DNA from: VBDM01 sp964430565
GTDB lineage: Bacteria > Pseudomonadota > Gammaproteobacteria > Burkholderiales > SG8-39
Assembly: GCA_964430565.1 (NCBI GenBank)
Contig: CAYSFD010000011.1
Coordinates: forward strand, 6,603-70,602
Reading direction: 5' to 3'
Length of the DNA stretch: 64,000 nucleotides
How positions within the stretch are numbered: the stretch's first letter is position 1; each line of letters opens with the position of its first letter. Positions 24,898 through 33,625 of this stretch are shown here, in pieces. A program made the translations under genes and the position numbers. The notes under the pieces are model-generated. The model was given only the letters and a program-made list of their open reading frames with translations, did not search any database and had not been told where the DNA came from.

Positions 24898-27033
24898 TCA
24901 GGCCGGCTGGAGCCAGCCAATGATGGTTTTACGCAGGCCGCCGAGAAACCGGTCCCAGGCGTTCGGGTTCTGCACGATCTCGGCGCGAAAGAAAGAGGGG
25001 CAGAGAATCGCCGCATGCGCCACTTCGCCGCACAGGCCGCAGCCCACGCAACCGTTGTTGACGTGCGCGACCGGATCGACTTTCAGCGGATCGCTCGAAG
25101 TCTTGATGGTGAGCGAAGGGCAGCCGGAAAGCCGGATGCAGGAATGGTCGCCCGAGCATACGTCCTCGTCCACGCCGAAGCGGGTGCGAACGACGCGTTC
25201 GCCCGCTTTCAGCGCCGCTGCGATCTGCGGGCGGATGCGCCGCTGGCGCTCGAGCTGGCACTCGGCGTCGGCGATGATGACTTTCAGCCCCTTGTAGGCG
25301 CTCGTCATCGCCGTGCGCAGCGTCTTCGCCATTTCGCTGACGCGATAGGTGTACACCGGCTTGATCCATTCGACGCCGATGCCTTTCAGCGCGCGCTCGA
25401 TGCTCATGTCGCCTGACTTCCACTCGGTCTGGTGGGGCGAGGAGGGGATGCTCTGGGTGCCGGTTGCCGAGGTGTAGCCGTTCTTCATGATGACCAGGAT
25501 GGCGTCGCTCTTGTTGAACACGGCGTTGGCGATTCCCGAAGTGAGGCCGTTGTGCCAGAACCCACCGTCGCCCATGATGGTGACGGTGCGCCCGCCGAAC
25601 ATCGGCGCGATACCGGAGTTCGAGGCGAGGCCCAGGCCGTAGCCGAGCACGGTGTTGCCGATGTTGAAAGGCGGCAGCGTGGAAAAGGTGTGGCAGCCGA
25701 TGTCGGCCGAGATGTGAAAGGCGCCGGATTCGCGCTCGATCAACTTCATAGCAGAGAACACCGGGCGCTCGGGACAGCCGATGCAGAACCCCGGCGGGCG
25801 CGCGGGCACCGGGCCGCCGAGCAGTTCGGCGGTGCGCTGCTTGATTGCGGTGAGGGCGTCGCGGGCCTGGTGAATGCCGCCAAGATTCACGCCCGCTTTT
25901 TCGATATGGGGCGCCATCGCCTCGATCCATGCTGCCATGCCGGCGAGCACGACTTCGCCGGTGTATTCGCCCGCCATCGGCAGGACGTCCTTGCCGTGCA
26001 CGTGGGTCTGCAAATCGGCGCGGCGCAGGATCGCGTGCAGCGCATCCTCGATGTAGGCGGGCTGACCTTCCTCGACCATCAGCACGGCGCGCTTACCCGC
26101 GCAGAACGTGGTGACCTCCTCGGGTATCAGCGGGTAGGTGACGTTGAGCGCGTAGATCGGAATCTTCGACTCGCCGAAAGCGTCCGCAAGCCCGAGTTGA
26201 TTGAGGGCGCGCACCATCGCGTTGTACATCCCGCCCTGGCAGATGATGCCGAGCTCGCCGATCGAGCCCTCGAATACCTCGTTCAAACGGTTTTCGCGGA
26301 TGAACTTCACCGCCGCGGGCCAGCGCACTTCGACCTTGTGTTTTTCCTGCGCGTAGGTCGCCGGTGGCAGCGAGATACGGCCGAAGTCGAACTCGGGATT
26401 CTCGATCGCGTTCCTGCGCGAAAACCGGGGTGCGCGGTTGTCCTTGGTTTGAAAGGTCCCGTGCACGTGGCAGGCGCGAATGCGCAGCTCCAGCATCACC
26501 GGGGTGTTGGAGGCTTCCGAAAGCTCGAAGCCTTTTTCCACCATCTTCACGATAGTGGGCAGGTTCGGGCGCGGGTCGAGCAGCCAGATCTGCGATTTCA
26601 TCGCGAAAGCGTGGCTGCGCTCCTGGATGATGGAGGCGCCTTCGCCGTAGTCCTCGCCGATCACGATGAGCGCACCGCCGCGCACTCCGGCCGAGGCGAG
26701 ATTGGAAAGCGCGTCAGAGGCGACGTTGGTGCCGACGGTGGATTTCCAGGTCACCGCGCCGCGAATCGGGTAATTGATCGAAGCGCCGAGCATCGCAGCC
26801 GCACCCGCTTCCGAGGCGTTGGTCTCGATGTGAATGCCCAGACCTTCGATGATGTCGCGGGCATCGTTCAACACGTCCATCATGTGCGACACGGGCGCGC
26901 CCTGGTAGCCGCCGACGTAGGACACGCCCGACTGCAGCAGCGCCTTGGTGACGGCCAGGATGCCTTCGCCGCGGAAGGTCTGGCCTTCGCCGAGCTTGAG
27001 CAGCTCGACCTCTTCCCTGAAGGAGCGTTCCAT
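24898..27033 (-). CDS. iorA: Indolepyruvate:ferredoxin oxidoreductase alpha subunit, copy 2
   Basis: The frame runs further upstream into dctM, but the ATG at 27033 aligns with copy 1 (MERSFREEVELLKLGEGQTF) and gives 711 residues. It has the same domains as copy 1: GGYQGAPVSH, the TPP-site GDGGFWHNG, and C-terminal CSGDHSC and CVGCGLCGE clusters. It starts 8 bases after the dctM stop. The middle third differs most between the copies, while the last ~95 residues differ at only a few positions. Two alphas with one beta suggest different substrate specificity, with a shared electron-transfer end. Confidence 0.92.
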   Translation of the reverse strand: MERSFREEVELLKLGEGQTFRGEGILAVTKALLQSGVSYVGGYQGAPVSHMMDVLNDARDIIEGLGIHIETNASEAGAAAMLGASINYPIRGAVTWKSTVGTNVASDALSNLASAGVRGGALIVIGEDYGEGASIIQERSHAFAMKSQIWLLDPRPNLPTIVKMVEKGFELSEASNTPVMLELRIRACHVHGTFQTKDNRAPRFSRRNAIENPEFDFGRISLPPATYAQEKHKVEVRWPAAVKFIRENRLNEVFEGSIGELGIICQGGMYNAMVRALNQLGLADAFGESKIPIYALNVTYPLIPEEVTTFCAGKRAVLMVEEGQPAYIEDALHAILRRADLQTHVHGKDVLPMAGEYTGEVVLAGMAAWIEAMAPHIEKAGVNLGGIHQARDALTAIKQRTAELLGGPVPARPPGFCIGCPERPVFSAMKLIERESGAFHISADIGCHTFSTLPPFNIGNTVLGYGLGLASNSGIAPMFGGRTVTIMGDGGFWHNGLTSGIANAVFNKSDAILVIMKNGYTSATGTQSIPSSPHQTEWKSGDMSIERALKGIGVEWIKPVYTYRVSEMAKTLRTAMTSAYKGLKVIIADAECQLERQRRIRPQIAAALKAGERVVRTRFGVDEDVCSGDHSCIRLSGCPSLTIKTSSDPLKVDPVAHVNNGCVGCGLCGEVAHAAILCPSFFRAEIVQNPNAWDRFLGGLRKTIIGWLQPA

Positions 27034-27041
27034 GAGCCTCC

Positions 27042-28355
27042 TCAGCCGATCAGGTTGGGAAGCCAGGTCGCAATCCCGGGCGCGAAGAAAACGAGAACGA
27101 GCACGAGAAGGCTGATCAGCACGAACGGGGCCACCGCACGGAAGATGTGCACCATCGTTACCTGCGGCGGCGCCACACCCTTCATGGTCATGAGCAGCAG
27201 CCCGTGAGGGGGCATCAGGAGGCCAAGCTGCATGCAGATGAGGAACATCACTCCAAACCAGATCAGATCGATTCCCATGCCCTGCACGATCGGCATGAAG
27301 ATCGGCAGCGTGATCATCATCATGCTCACTTGCTCGACGAAGACACCCAGGAATATCAGGAACAGCATCATCCCGGCGATGACCGCGAGCGGCGGCAGGC
27401 CGAAACCGGTGATCATCTGCGCAAGGCCGTTGCTCGCGCCGGAAAAAGAGAGGATCTGGGAGAAGGTCGTCGCGCCGACGATGATGAACAGAATCATCCC
27501 GGATATCGTCGCAGTCCCGCGCAGCGCCTTGAGCAGATTCCCGGCCGTGAGCGACCGGTAGAGCAGCGCAAGCAGCATGGTCGCAAATGCTCCCAGCGCG
27601 GCGCACTCGGTGGGCGTGGCCCAGCCGGCGATCATCGCGCCGACCACGACGGCGAAAATCGAGACCAGCGGCAGCACGTACTGCACGAACGGCAGGAATC
27701 TGCGCCAGCCGTGGTATTTCTCGAGCGGCGTGCTCGGCGCGAGCCCCGGCTGCAGCTTAACCCGCACCACGATATAGCCGACAAAAATCACCGCGAGGAT
27801 CAGGCCGGGCAGGATCCCGCCGACCAGGAGCTTCGAGATCGATATGCCCGAGAGGCTGCCAAGGAGTACCGTAAGCGCGGAAGGCGGAATCAGCATGTCC
27901 ACGGCGCCGATCGCCATGATCGGGCCGGTGGCGATGGTCGGATGGTAACCGCGCGCGAGCATCAGCGGCAGCATCAAGCTGCCGAGCATCGCCGTGGTCG
28001 CGATGGTCGAGCCCGAGATCGCCGAGAACACCGTGCCCGCGACCACCGCCACCACCGCGAGCCGGCCCGGTACTTGACGAATCAGGCGCTCGATCCCGTC
28101 GATCACCTTGACCGCGAGCCCGGTGTGGAACAGCACCTCGCCCATCAGGATGAAGAGTGGAATGGGCGTGAGCGCGAAGGTCGTGACCGACTGCACGCTG
28201 TTTCGCGCGAGTTGCACCAGGCCCGGCTCGCCGCCGAGGTAGATCGCCGCGCCGACGATGTTGATGGCGAGAAACGCGAACGCCACGGGCAGGCCCAGGA
28301 ACATCAGGACCGTCGATCCGCCGAGCATGAGCCAGGCTGCCGCCTGCCAGGACAT
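27042..28355 (-). CDS. TRAP transporter large permease subunit (DctM family)
   Basis: DctM is the ion-coupled channel of tripartite ATP-independent periplasmic transporters. The start at ATG 28355 gives 437 residues, the usual length, with about 12 hydrophobic segments. Family motifs include PLFILMGEVLFHTGLA, FSAISGSTIATTAMLGSL, and IPPSALTVLLGSLSGISI. The gene follows dctQ by 8 bases. The upstream in-frame extension overlaps dctQ and is ignored. Confidence 0.93.
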   Translation of the reverse strand: MSWQAAAWLMLGGSTVLMFLGLPVAFAFLAINIVGAAIYLGGEPGLVQLARNSVQSVTTFALTPIPLFILMGEVLFHTGLAVKVIDGIERLIRQVPGRLAVVAVVAGTVFSAISGSTIATTAMLGSLMLPLMLARGYHPTIATGPIMAIGAVDMLIPPSALTVLLGSLSGISISKLLVGGILPGLILAVIFVGYIVVRVKLQPGLAPSTPLEKYHGWRRFLPFVQYVLPLVSIFAVVVGAMIAGWATPTECAALGAFATMLLALLYRSLTAGNLLKALRGTATISGMILFIIVGATTFSQILSFSGASNGLAQMITGFGLPPLAVIAGMMLFLIFLGVFVEQVSMMMITLPIFMPIVQGMGIDLIWFGVMFLICMQLGLLMPPHGLLLMTMKGVAPPQVTMVHIFRAVAPFVLISLLVLVLVFFAPGIATWLPNLIG

Positions 28356-28363
28356 GTGCCGCC

Positions 28364-28894
28364 TCAGACCGCCGTGACCGCGTCCTCGCGCGGTCCGGCT
28401 TCGCCTGCGTACAGGCGTTGCATGCGAAACAGCATTTCGATCGCAAGCAGCGCGAAAGTTACCTGCAGCGGGGCGAGCAGCCACCACTCGGGCAGCGCCA
28501 ACGTTTTCACGACCATCGAGCCGATCGCCATGCTCGCCGCGGTCGCCTTCCAGCCGCAGAAGGCGATCACCACGCAGCAGGCGAGCGCGCAGAGATCGGA
28601 CAGCCATTCGCAATACCAGGCAAGGCGGCGCGGCATCGTCCGCAGGAGAATGTCGATGCGGATGTGCTGCCCCTGGCGCAGCAGCCAGGGCACGGTGAGC
28701 ATCGTAATCAGGTAGAGCGCGTACTCGGTGACCTCGTTCGCCCAGGACACGCCGTAAACACCGGGCACGATGCGGACATTGCGCAGCAGCACGTCCACGC
28801 AGATCACCAGCATCATCGCGAACAGCACCGCGCAGCCGGCAAGCGCGAGGCCCGACAGCAAGCGGCCGTAGTGGTCGGAGAAACGCGAGAGCAT
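28364..28894 (-). CDS. TRAP transporter small permease subunit (DctQ family)
   Basis: DctQ is the four-helix membrane partner of DctM. The ATG at 28894 yields 176 residues with hydrophobic segments near 15-35, 50-70, 90-110 and 130-150, and the motif SWANEVTEYALYLITMLTVPWLLRQGQHIRIDIL broken over two helices. The frame continues upstream through a repeat element, but that part reads as low-complexity Pro/Arg sequence and is not counted. The 147-base gap to dctP is unusual for a TRAP operon and holds a repeat. Confidence 0.88.
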   Translation of the reverse strand: MLSRFSDHYGRLLSGLALAGCAVLFAMMLVICVDVLLRNVRIVPGVYGVSWANEVTEYALYLITMLTVPWLLRQGQHIRIDILLRTMPRRLAWYCEWLSDLCALACCVVIAFCGWKATAASMAIGSMVVKTLALPEWWLLAPLQVTFALLAIEMLFRMQRLYAGEAGPREDAVTAV

Positions 28895-28913
28895 TGTGTT
28901 GGGGTTGTTGTTT

Positions 28914-29032
28914 CCCCTCCTTTCTTTAAGGAGGGGTGGCTCGGAGAGCCGGGGTGGTCTGTGGCGTCGAGGCAACCACCCCGCCGGCCTTCGACAAGCT
29001 CAGGCCGGCACCCCTCCTCATCCGAGGAGGGG
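28914..29032. repeat. Composite hairpin repeat between dctP and dctQ
   Basis: Three hairpins in tandem fill the gap. CCCCTCCTT pairs with AAGGAGGGG at 28914-28936, GCCGGCCT pairs with AGGCCGGC at 28983-29009, and CCCCTCCTC pairs with GAGGAGGGG at 29011-29032. The outer hairpins share a core with the one at 39232. Placed just 3' of the binding-protein gene, the RNA structure could stabilise dctP mRNA and lower expression of the membrane subunits, as REP elements do downstream of malE in E. coli. Confidence 0.65.
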
Positions 29033-29041
29033 AGAACGTCG

Positions 29042-30007
29042 TCACTTGCTGAACAGCTTCTTCAGCTGAGGTCCGTACTGCGGGCTCGCCTTGGTGACGC
29101 TCGCCCAGCCCACTTCGTAGGCCTTGTCGTAGTACTGCTTCGCCGTCGCTGGATCGAAGGTGATGGTCTGGATCCCGGCCTGAGCCTGGCGCTGGGTGTC
29201 GTCGGCGTTCACCTTCTTCCAGGAGTCGTTGGCCGCTTCGTGAGCGATCACGTGGCGCATCAGCAGATCGCGCTGCTTCTGCGACAGGCTCTTCCACTTG
29301 TCGAGGTTCATCACCAGTGAAACTTCGGCGTTGTAGAAGCCCGGATCGACGCGGAATTTGGTCTTCTCCTGCCAGTTGAAGTCGAAGATACCGTTGATCG
29401 GCCAGCCGTAGCCGTCCACAACGCCGCGCTCGAGCGCCGTGTACACCTCGCCCGGCGCGGTCTGCATCACCGTCGCGCCGATCGCCTGGAAGAACTCGCG
29501 GTACACCGGCGTGATGCGGATCTTGAGGCCGGTGAGGTCAGGTTTGTCGATTTTCTTGGTCAGGTAGAGGTGAAACGGCGTGAAGTCGATCACGCGGCCG
29601 AGGTACTGCATGTTGGCCTTCTCGTTCCAGATCTTGTTGACCAGGTCGTAGGCGCCGTTCTTGCGCAGCTCCGGCGCCGGGATCTGGGTGAGCTTGAGCG
29701 CGTCGGCCTCGGGCATGATGGTCGTGTAAAAGGCGCCGGTGGTCATGCCGATGTCGACCACGCCGGTGCGCACCGCGTTGCCGACCTCGAACGGCGGCAT
29801 CGCCTTCGGCCCGCCGATGAAGTTGAGCTGCAGCGTTCCCTTGCCTTCGGCGTTGAGCTTCTTCATGAAGCCCTCGAAGTTCTTGACGTACTGGGTGTTC
29901 TCGGCGAACGCGCTCACGACGCGGAGCGTCGTTTCCTGAGCGCAGGCGATACCCGAAACGGCGGCGAGCGCCGCGGCGAGCGCGAGTCTGGGTGCGAAAC
30001 GGATCAT
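29042..30007 (-). CDS. TRAP transporter periplasmic binding protein (DctP family)
   Basis: Captures an organic acid in the periplasm for DctQM. The ATG at 30007 with GGAGGCCACC upstream gives 321 residues. A signal peptide ends at CAQE, the ligand-binding Arg region reads LTGLKIRITPVYREFFQAIGA, and GEVYTALERGVVDGYGWP is the family dimer/hinge motif. It is the first gene of the minus-strand operon and diverges from a LysR gene 107 bases away. Confidence 0.93.
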   Translation of the reverse strand: MIRFAPRLALAAALAAVSGIACAQETTLRVVSAFAENTQYVKNFEGFMKKLNAEGKGTLQLNFIGGPKAMPPFEVGNAVRTGVVDIGMTTGAFYTTIMPEADALKLTQIPAPELRKNGAYDLVNKIWNEKANMQYLGRVIDFTPFHLYLTKKIDKPDLTGLKIRITPVYREFFQAIGATVMQTAPGEVYTALERGVVDGYGWPINGIFDFNWQEKTKFRVDPGFYNAEVSLVMNLDKWKSLSQKQRDLLMRHVIAHEAANDSWKKVNADDTQRQAQAGIQTITFDPATAKQYYDKAYEVGWASVTKASPQYGPQLKKLFSK

Positions 30008-30086
30008 GGTGGCCTCCTCGTGGGTGATTTGCGGTCTGTTGTCAGTGCCGAGCGAGGTTAGGCGCGGCCCCCGCATTTGTCAAATT

Positions 30087-30105
30087 GATATCGCATATGC
30101 TATAG
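30087..30105. promoter_or_regulatory. Candidate LysR-type operator in the divergent promoter region
   Basis: The 107-base gap between dctP and the LysR gene contains a near-palindrome centred on GCATATGC, with TAT and ATA at matching distance on each side (GATATCGCATATGCTATAG). LysR regulators commonly bind such AT-rich dyads between themselves and a divergent target. The site is only 9 bases from the LysR start, suited to autorepression. Confidence 0.5.
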
Positions 30106-30114
30106 ATTCACGTT

Positions 30115-31017
30115 GTGAATGTAGGCGACCTCGATCTCAATCTGCTGCGCGTGTTCGACGCGGTGCTGCGCGAAGGCAACGTCACCGCGGCGGGCGAGAG
30201 GCTGGGTCTGTCGCAGCCGGCGATGTCGAACGCGCTTTCGCGCCTGCGGCGCCTGCTCGAAGATCCGCTGTTCGTGCGCACCCCTGGCGGCATGCGTCCG
30301 ACGCCGTTCGCGCAGCGGCTCGCCGCGCCGGTGCGCCAGGCGCTCGATCTCATCCAGACGACGCTCGCGCAGCAGGCCGCGTTCGATCCGCGCACCTCGC
30401 AGCGCAGTTTCCGCATGCAGCTTTCCGATGTCGGGGAAATCGTGTTTCTGCCGGCGCTGCTCGAGCGCCTCGAGCGCGAAGCTCCCGGGGTCCGCATCGA
30501 CGCGGAGCAACTGCCGCAGGACGAGGTCAGCGAAGCGCTCGCCGCCGGGGAAATCGACCTCGCCGTGGGTTTTCTTCCGGGGCTTTCGGCGGGGGTGACG
30601 TCGAAGCGACTCTTCCGCGATCGCTACGTGTGCGTGGTTCGCGCCGACCATCCCCGCGTCGGCTCGCGGATCACGCTCGCGCAGTTTCTCGCCGCCTCCC
30701 ACGTGCTGGTTTCAGCCAGAGGTTCGGCGCACGAGATCGTCGAGCAAACGCTGCGCAACAAGGGGCTCGCGCGCCGCATCGCGCTGCGCGTGCCGCATTT
30801 CACGGTGGTCCCCATGATCCTCGCGCGCAGCGATCACATGGTCATCGTTCCAGAGGGCCTGATGCGCGCCATCGCGCGCTTCGGCCGATTCAAGTCGCTC
30901 AAGCCCCCGGTGGACATCCCCGCGCTCGACGTGAAAGTCCACTGGCACGAGCGCTTCGGCCGGGATCCGGGAATCGGCTGGCTGCGCGGGGTGCTACTCG
31001 ACCTCTACGCCGAATGA
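30115..31017 (+). CDS. LysR-family transcriptional regulator
   Basis: A 300-residue regulator beginning at GTG 30115. The N-terminal winged HTH is clear: LDLNLLRVFDAVLREGNVTAAGERLGLSQPAMSNALSRLR, with the usual LF(V)R continuation. The rest is a periplasmic-binding-protein-like effector domain (residues ~90-300). The N-terminal pattern resembles the NodD/NahR-type subgroup that responds to aromatic compounds. It is divergent from the TRAP-Ior-reductase operon and probably controls it; the inducer is unknown. Confidence 0.9.
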   Translation: MNVGDLDLNLLRVFDAVLREGNVTAAGERLGLSQPAMSNALSRLRRLLEDPLFVRTPGGMRPTPFAQRLAAPVRQALDLIQTTLAQQAAFDPRTSQRSFRMQLSDVGEIVFLPALLERLEREAPGVRIDAEQLPQDEVSEALAAGEIDLAVGFLPGLSAGVTSKRLFRDRYVCVVRADHPRVGSRITLAQFLAASHVLVSARGSAHEIVEQTLRNKGLARRIALRVPHFTVVPMILARSDHMVIVPEGLMRAIARFGRFKSLKPPVDIPALDVKVHWHERFGRDPGIGWLRGVLLDLYAE

Positions 31018-31075
31018 GGCGGCGCTGCGGTTCGGTGGGATAATGCCGCCTGCTTCTTCGCGGAAGACTCCGACC

Positions 31076-32023
31076 ATGACCGCCCCGAAACGACTTTCAG
31101 GCGTCCTCGCCCCCGTCGTTACTCCCTTCAAAAGCGATCTGTCTCCGGACCGCGAGCGCTACGTTCGGCATTGCAAATGGCTGCTCGCCAACGGCTGCCG
31201 CGGGCTCGCCGTGTTCGGCACCAACAGCGAGGCCAATTCACTCTCCGTCGAAGAGCGCATGGCGCTGCTCGAAACGCTGATCCAGGAAGGTGTCCCGGCG
31301 GCGGCGCTCATGCCGGGCACGGGCTGCTGCGCGCTCAGTGACTCGGTGCGGCTCACTTCGCACGCCGTGGCGCTCGGCTGCGCCGGTGTCCTGATGCTGC
31401 CCCCCTTCTATTACAAGGGTGTATCCGACGAGGGCCTGTACCGGAATTTCGCCGAGATCATCGATCGCGTCGGCGACACGCGCCTGCAGCTCTACCTGTA
31501 CCACATCCCGCCGGTCTCACAGGTGCCGATCACGCTCGCGCTGATCGAGCGGCTGCTGAAGAAATTCCCGGGTGCGGTGGCCGGCGTTAAGGATTCCTCG
31601 GGCGACTGGAACAATACTAAAGCCATGCTCGACGCCTTCGGCAAGTCGGGGTTCGATGTGTTCGCCGGCAGTGAAGTTTTTCTGCTCGACAACATGCGGG
31701 GCGGAGGGAAGGGCTGCATCACCGCGACCGGCAATATCAATCCGGGTGCGATTGACAAGGTGTTCGAGAACTGGCGCGGTCCGAACGCGGACGTGCTTCA
31801 GAAGGACATTACCGCGACGCGCGGTGTCGTGCAGAAGTACCCGATGATGGCGGCGCTCAAGGCGGTCATCGCGCACTACGGCCGTGACCCGGAATGGGCC
31901 ATCGTTCGCCCGCCGCTGGTCGAGCTGACACCCGAGCAGAGCAAGTCGTTGATGGCCCAACTCGAAGGGCGCGGTTTCGACATGCCTGGACTCGCCGCTA
32001 CTAGCGCGACGGCGACAGCCTAG
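31076..32023 (+). CDS. DapA/NAL-family aldolase (dihydrodipicolinate synthase-like)
   Basis: A class I aldolase or lyase of the DHDPS/N-acetylneuraminate lyase family that works on 2-oxo acids through a Schiff base. ATG 31076, with GGAAGA 8 bases upstream, gives 315 residues; ATG 31043 is also possible. The Schiff-base Lys lies in AGVKDSSGDW and the Tyr in YLYHIPP, while GTNSEANSLS replaces the GTTGE loop of true DHDPS. It follows the LysR gene on the same strand. A role in the same aromatic or 2-oxo acid catabolism is likely; lysine synthesis is unlikely given the variant loop. Confidence 0.82.
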   Translation: MTAPKRLSGVLAPVVTPFKSDLSPDRERYVRHCKWLLANGCRGLAVFGTNSEANSLSVEERMALLETLIQEGVPAAALMPGTGCCALSDSVRLTSHAVALGCAGVLMLPPFYYKGVSDEGLYRNFAEIIDRVGDTRLQLYLYHIPPVSQVPITLALIERLLKKFPGAVAGVKDSSGDWNNTKAMLDAFGKSGFDVFAGSEVFLLDNMRGGGKGCITATGNINPGAIDKVFENWRGPNADVLQKDITATRGVVQKYPMMAALKAVIAHYGRDPEWAIVRPPLVELTPEQSKSLMAQLEGRGFDMPGLAATSATATA

Positions 32024-32076
32024 GACACGGAGTAAGAATTATCGTTGTGCGACCCTACGACGGGGTTGGAACCGTG

Positions 32077-33117
32077 ATGGAAGAAAGAGCGTTCTCGAAG
32101 GCGCAGGAAGGGCTGCTGGTGCTCGCCGACATCTCGGGCTACACGGCTTTTGTGACCCAGACGGAGATGGATCACAGCTGGGAGATCCTGCACGAGCTGC
32201 TCGACGTTATGGTGCGCAGCGCGCGGGGCAAGCTGGACGTGTCCCAAGTCGAAGGCGACGCCATCCTCTTCATCAGCGGCCTGGCTGACGAGGAGGTGGT
32301 CAAGGCGGTGGAAGCCACCTTCATCGGTTTCCACAGACGGCGGCGGGACATGGTGTCGGTGACCACCTGCCCGTGCAAAGCCTGCCAGAACATCGGCATC
32401 CTCAAGCTCAAGTTCGTCGTCCACCACGGCCAGTTCTCGCGCCAGCGATTGGGGGGAGTGGAGCAGCTGCACGGAAGCGACGTTATCGTCCCCCACCGGT
32501 TGGTCAAGAACAAGGTCCCGATCAAGGAGTACCTGCTGGCGACCGAGGCTGTGCTGAGCAGGCTGAGTGAGGAGAGGCAGAAGAAGTTCACGCCCTACGA
32601 GGAGACCTACGACCTCGGTGTGGTGAAAGCCGGCTACGAGCCGCTCGGCTATCTGTGGGAGCGGGAGCTGGCCGACGAGCGCAAGGAAGTCAAAGCAGAG
32701 GAAGCCATCATCGACAGCATGGTCATCGCCGAAGCGCCAATCGAAGTGGTCGGCGAGCGGATACTGCGCCCCGAGGTGATCAAACGCTACATGATTGCGG
32801 ACAAGGTGGAGGGGTTCGCGGGCGCCAGGGGCGGCGAGCTGGGAAGCGAGTTCCACTGCCACCACGGCTACGGCGTCAATTTCCTGCGAGTGGTCTCCAG
32901 CGAGAAGGGGCGCGAGCTGACGCTGGCCAGCACCGGCGCCGCTGGCGAGGCGTACCTCACCATGCGCCTGGCAAGCGAGGGCCCGGACAAGACCAAGGTG
33001 AGGCGGCTGTGGTGGTGGGAGCAGCCGGTGGATGAGCAGGTGGCTGCGAACATCAGGCGGGCAGTGGAGGCAGTCGCGAGAGAGGGAGATGAGGCGATGC
33101 GGACGGCTTTCAGGTGA
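32077..33117 (+). CDS. DUF2652 / cyclase-homology-like protein
   Basis: Starting at ATG 32077 (GTG 32047 is an alternative), the 346-residue protein opens with LLVLADISGYTAFV and VEGDAILFIS, the pattern of DUF2652. These proteins resemble the class III nucleotidyl cyclase fold but have not been shown to make cyclic nucleotides. The C-terminal ~120 residues look like a polyketide-cyclase/START-type helix-grip domain (VIAEAPIEVV onward). Codon use stands out: many Arg are AGG, AGA or CGG and many Leu CTG, unlike the CGC-dominated neighbours. This suggests acquisition from another lineage. Role unknown. Confidence 0.6.
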   Translation: MEERAFSKAQEGLLVLADISGYTAFVTQTEMDHSWEILHELLDVMVRSARGKLDVSQVEGDAILFISGLADEEVVKAVEATFIGFHRRRRDMVSVTTCPCKACQNIGILKLKFVVHHGQFSRQRLGGVEQLHGSDVIVPHRLVKNKVPIKEYLLATEAVLSRLSEERQKKFTPYEETYDLGVVKAGYEPLGYLWERELADERKEVKAEEAIIDSMVIAEAPIEVVGERILRPEVIKRYMIADKVEGFAGARGGELGSEFHCHHGYGVNFLRVVSSEKGRELTLASTGAAGEAYLTMRLASEGPDKTKVRRLWWWEQPVDEQVAANIRRAVEAVAREGDEAMRTAFR

Positions 33118-33133
33118 AGCCGGCGCGGTTCAC

Positions 33134-33625
33134 TCAAGCCCGCGCGACAGCGCGCCGCTTCGTGGTCCTGTAAGGCTTTGCGCGCTGCTCGGCGCGCAGG
33201 CGAAACGGCGAGCGGATCGCGAGCTTCCCATCCACCATCTGGCCGTGGTGCAGGTCTTCGGAGTAGAGCACCGATGCGCCGCAGGCGAGCGCTGCCGCGA
33301 TGATCTGGCTATCGTAGAACCCGTAGCCGAATTTTTCCATGATGCGCAGGGCGTCGAACACGATGGGCGGCGAAACGACGATCACTTCGCAGCTGGCAGC
33401 GATGCTCATCACTCGCCGCTTCGCTTCCTGCGCCGGAGTTCGGAATCGACCGGTGAGCACGTTGGAAAGCTCCGAGAGCACCTGGGTGCTCACCCATGCG
33501 CCATCGGCCTCGACAAGGGTGCGGCCAGCCTCGCCCTTGGCCATGTCGGTTCCGGAGAGCGAATAGACGAGGACGTTGGTGTCGAGGAAGAAAACAGGCG
33601 AGGGCGCTGCGCGCTCAGCGGGCAT
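33134..33625 (-). CDS. PIN-domain toxin (VapC-like)
   Basis: The 163-residue PIN domain carries the expected acidic residues: Asp15 in FFLDTNVLVYSLSG, Glu in LSELSNVLTG, Asp in YGFYDSQIIAAAL and Asp in LYSEDL. VapC enzymes are Mg-dependent ribonucleases that cleave tRNA or rRNA. It overlaps the antitoxin gene by 11 bases. The last ~25 residues are a basic extension. All four acidic positions are present, so it is probably active. Confidence 0.88.
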   Translation of the reverse strand: MPAERAAPSPVFFLDTNVLVYSLSGTDMAKGEAGRTLVEADGAWVSTQVLSELSNVLTGRFRTPAQEAKRRVMSIAASCEVIVVSPPIVFDALRIMEKFGYGFYDSQIIAAALACGASVLYSEDLHHGQMVDGKLAIRSPFRLRAEQRAKPYRTTKRRAVARA

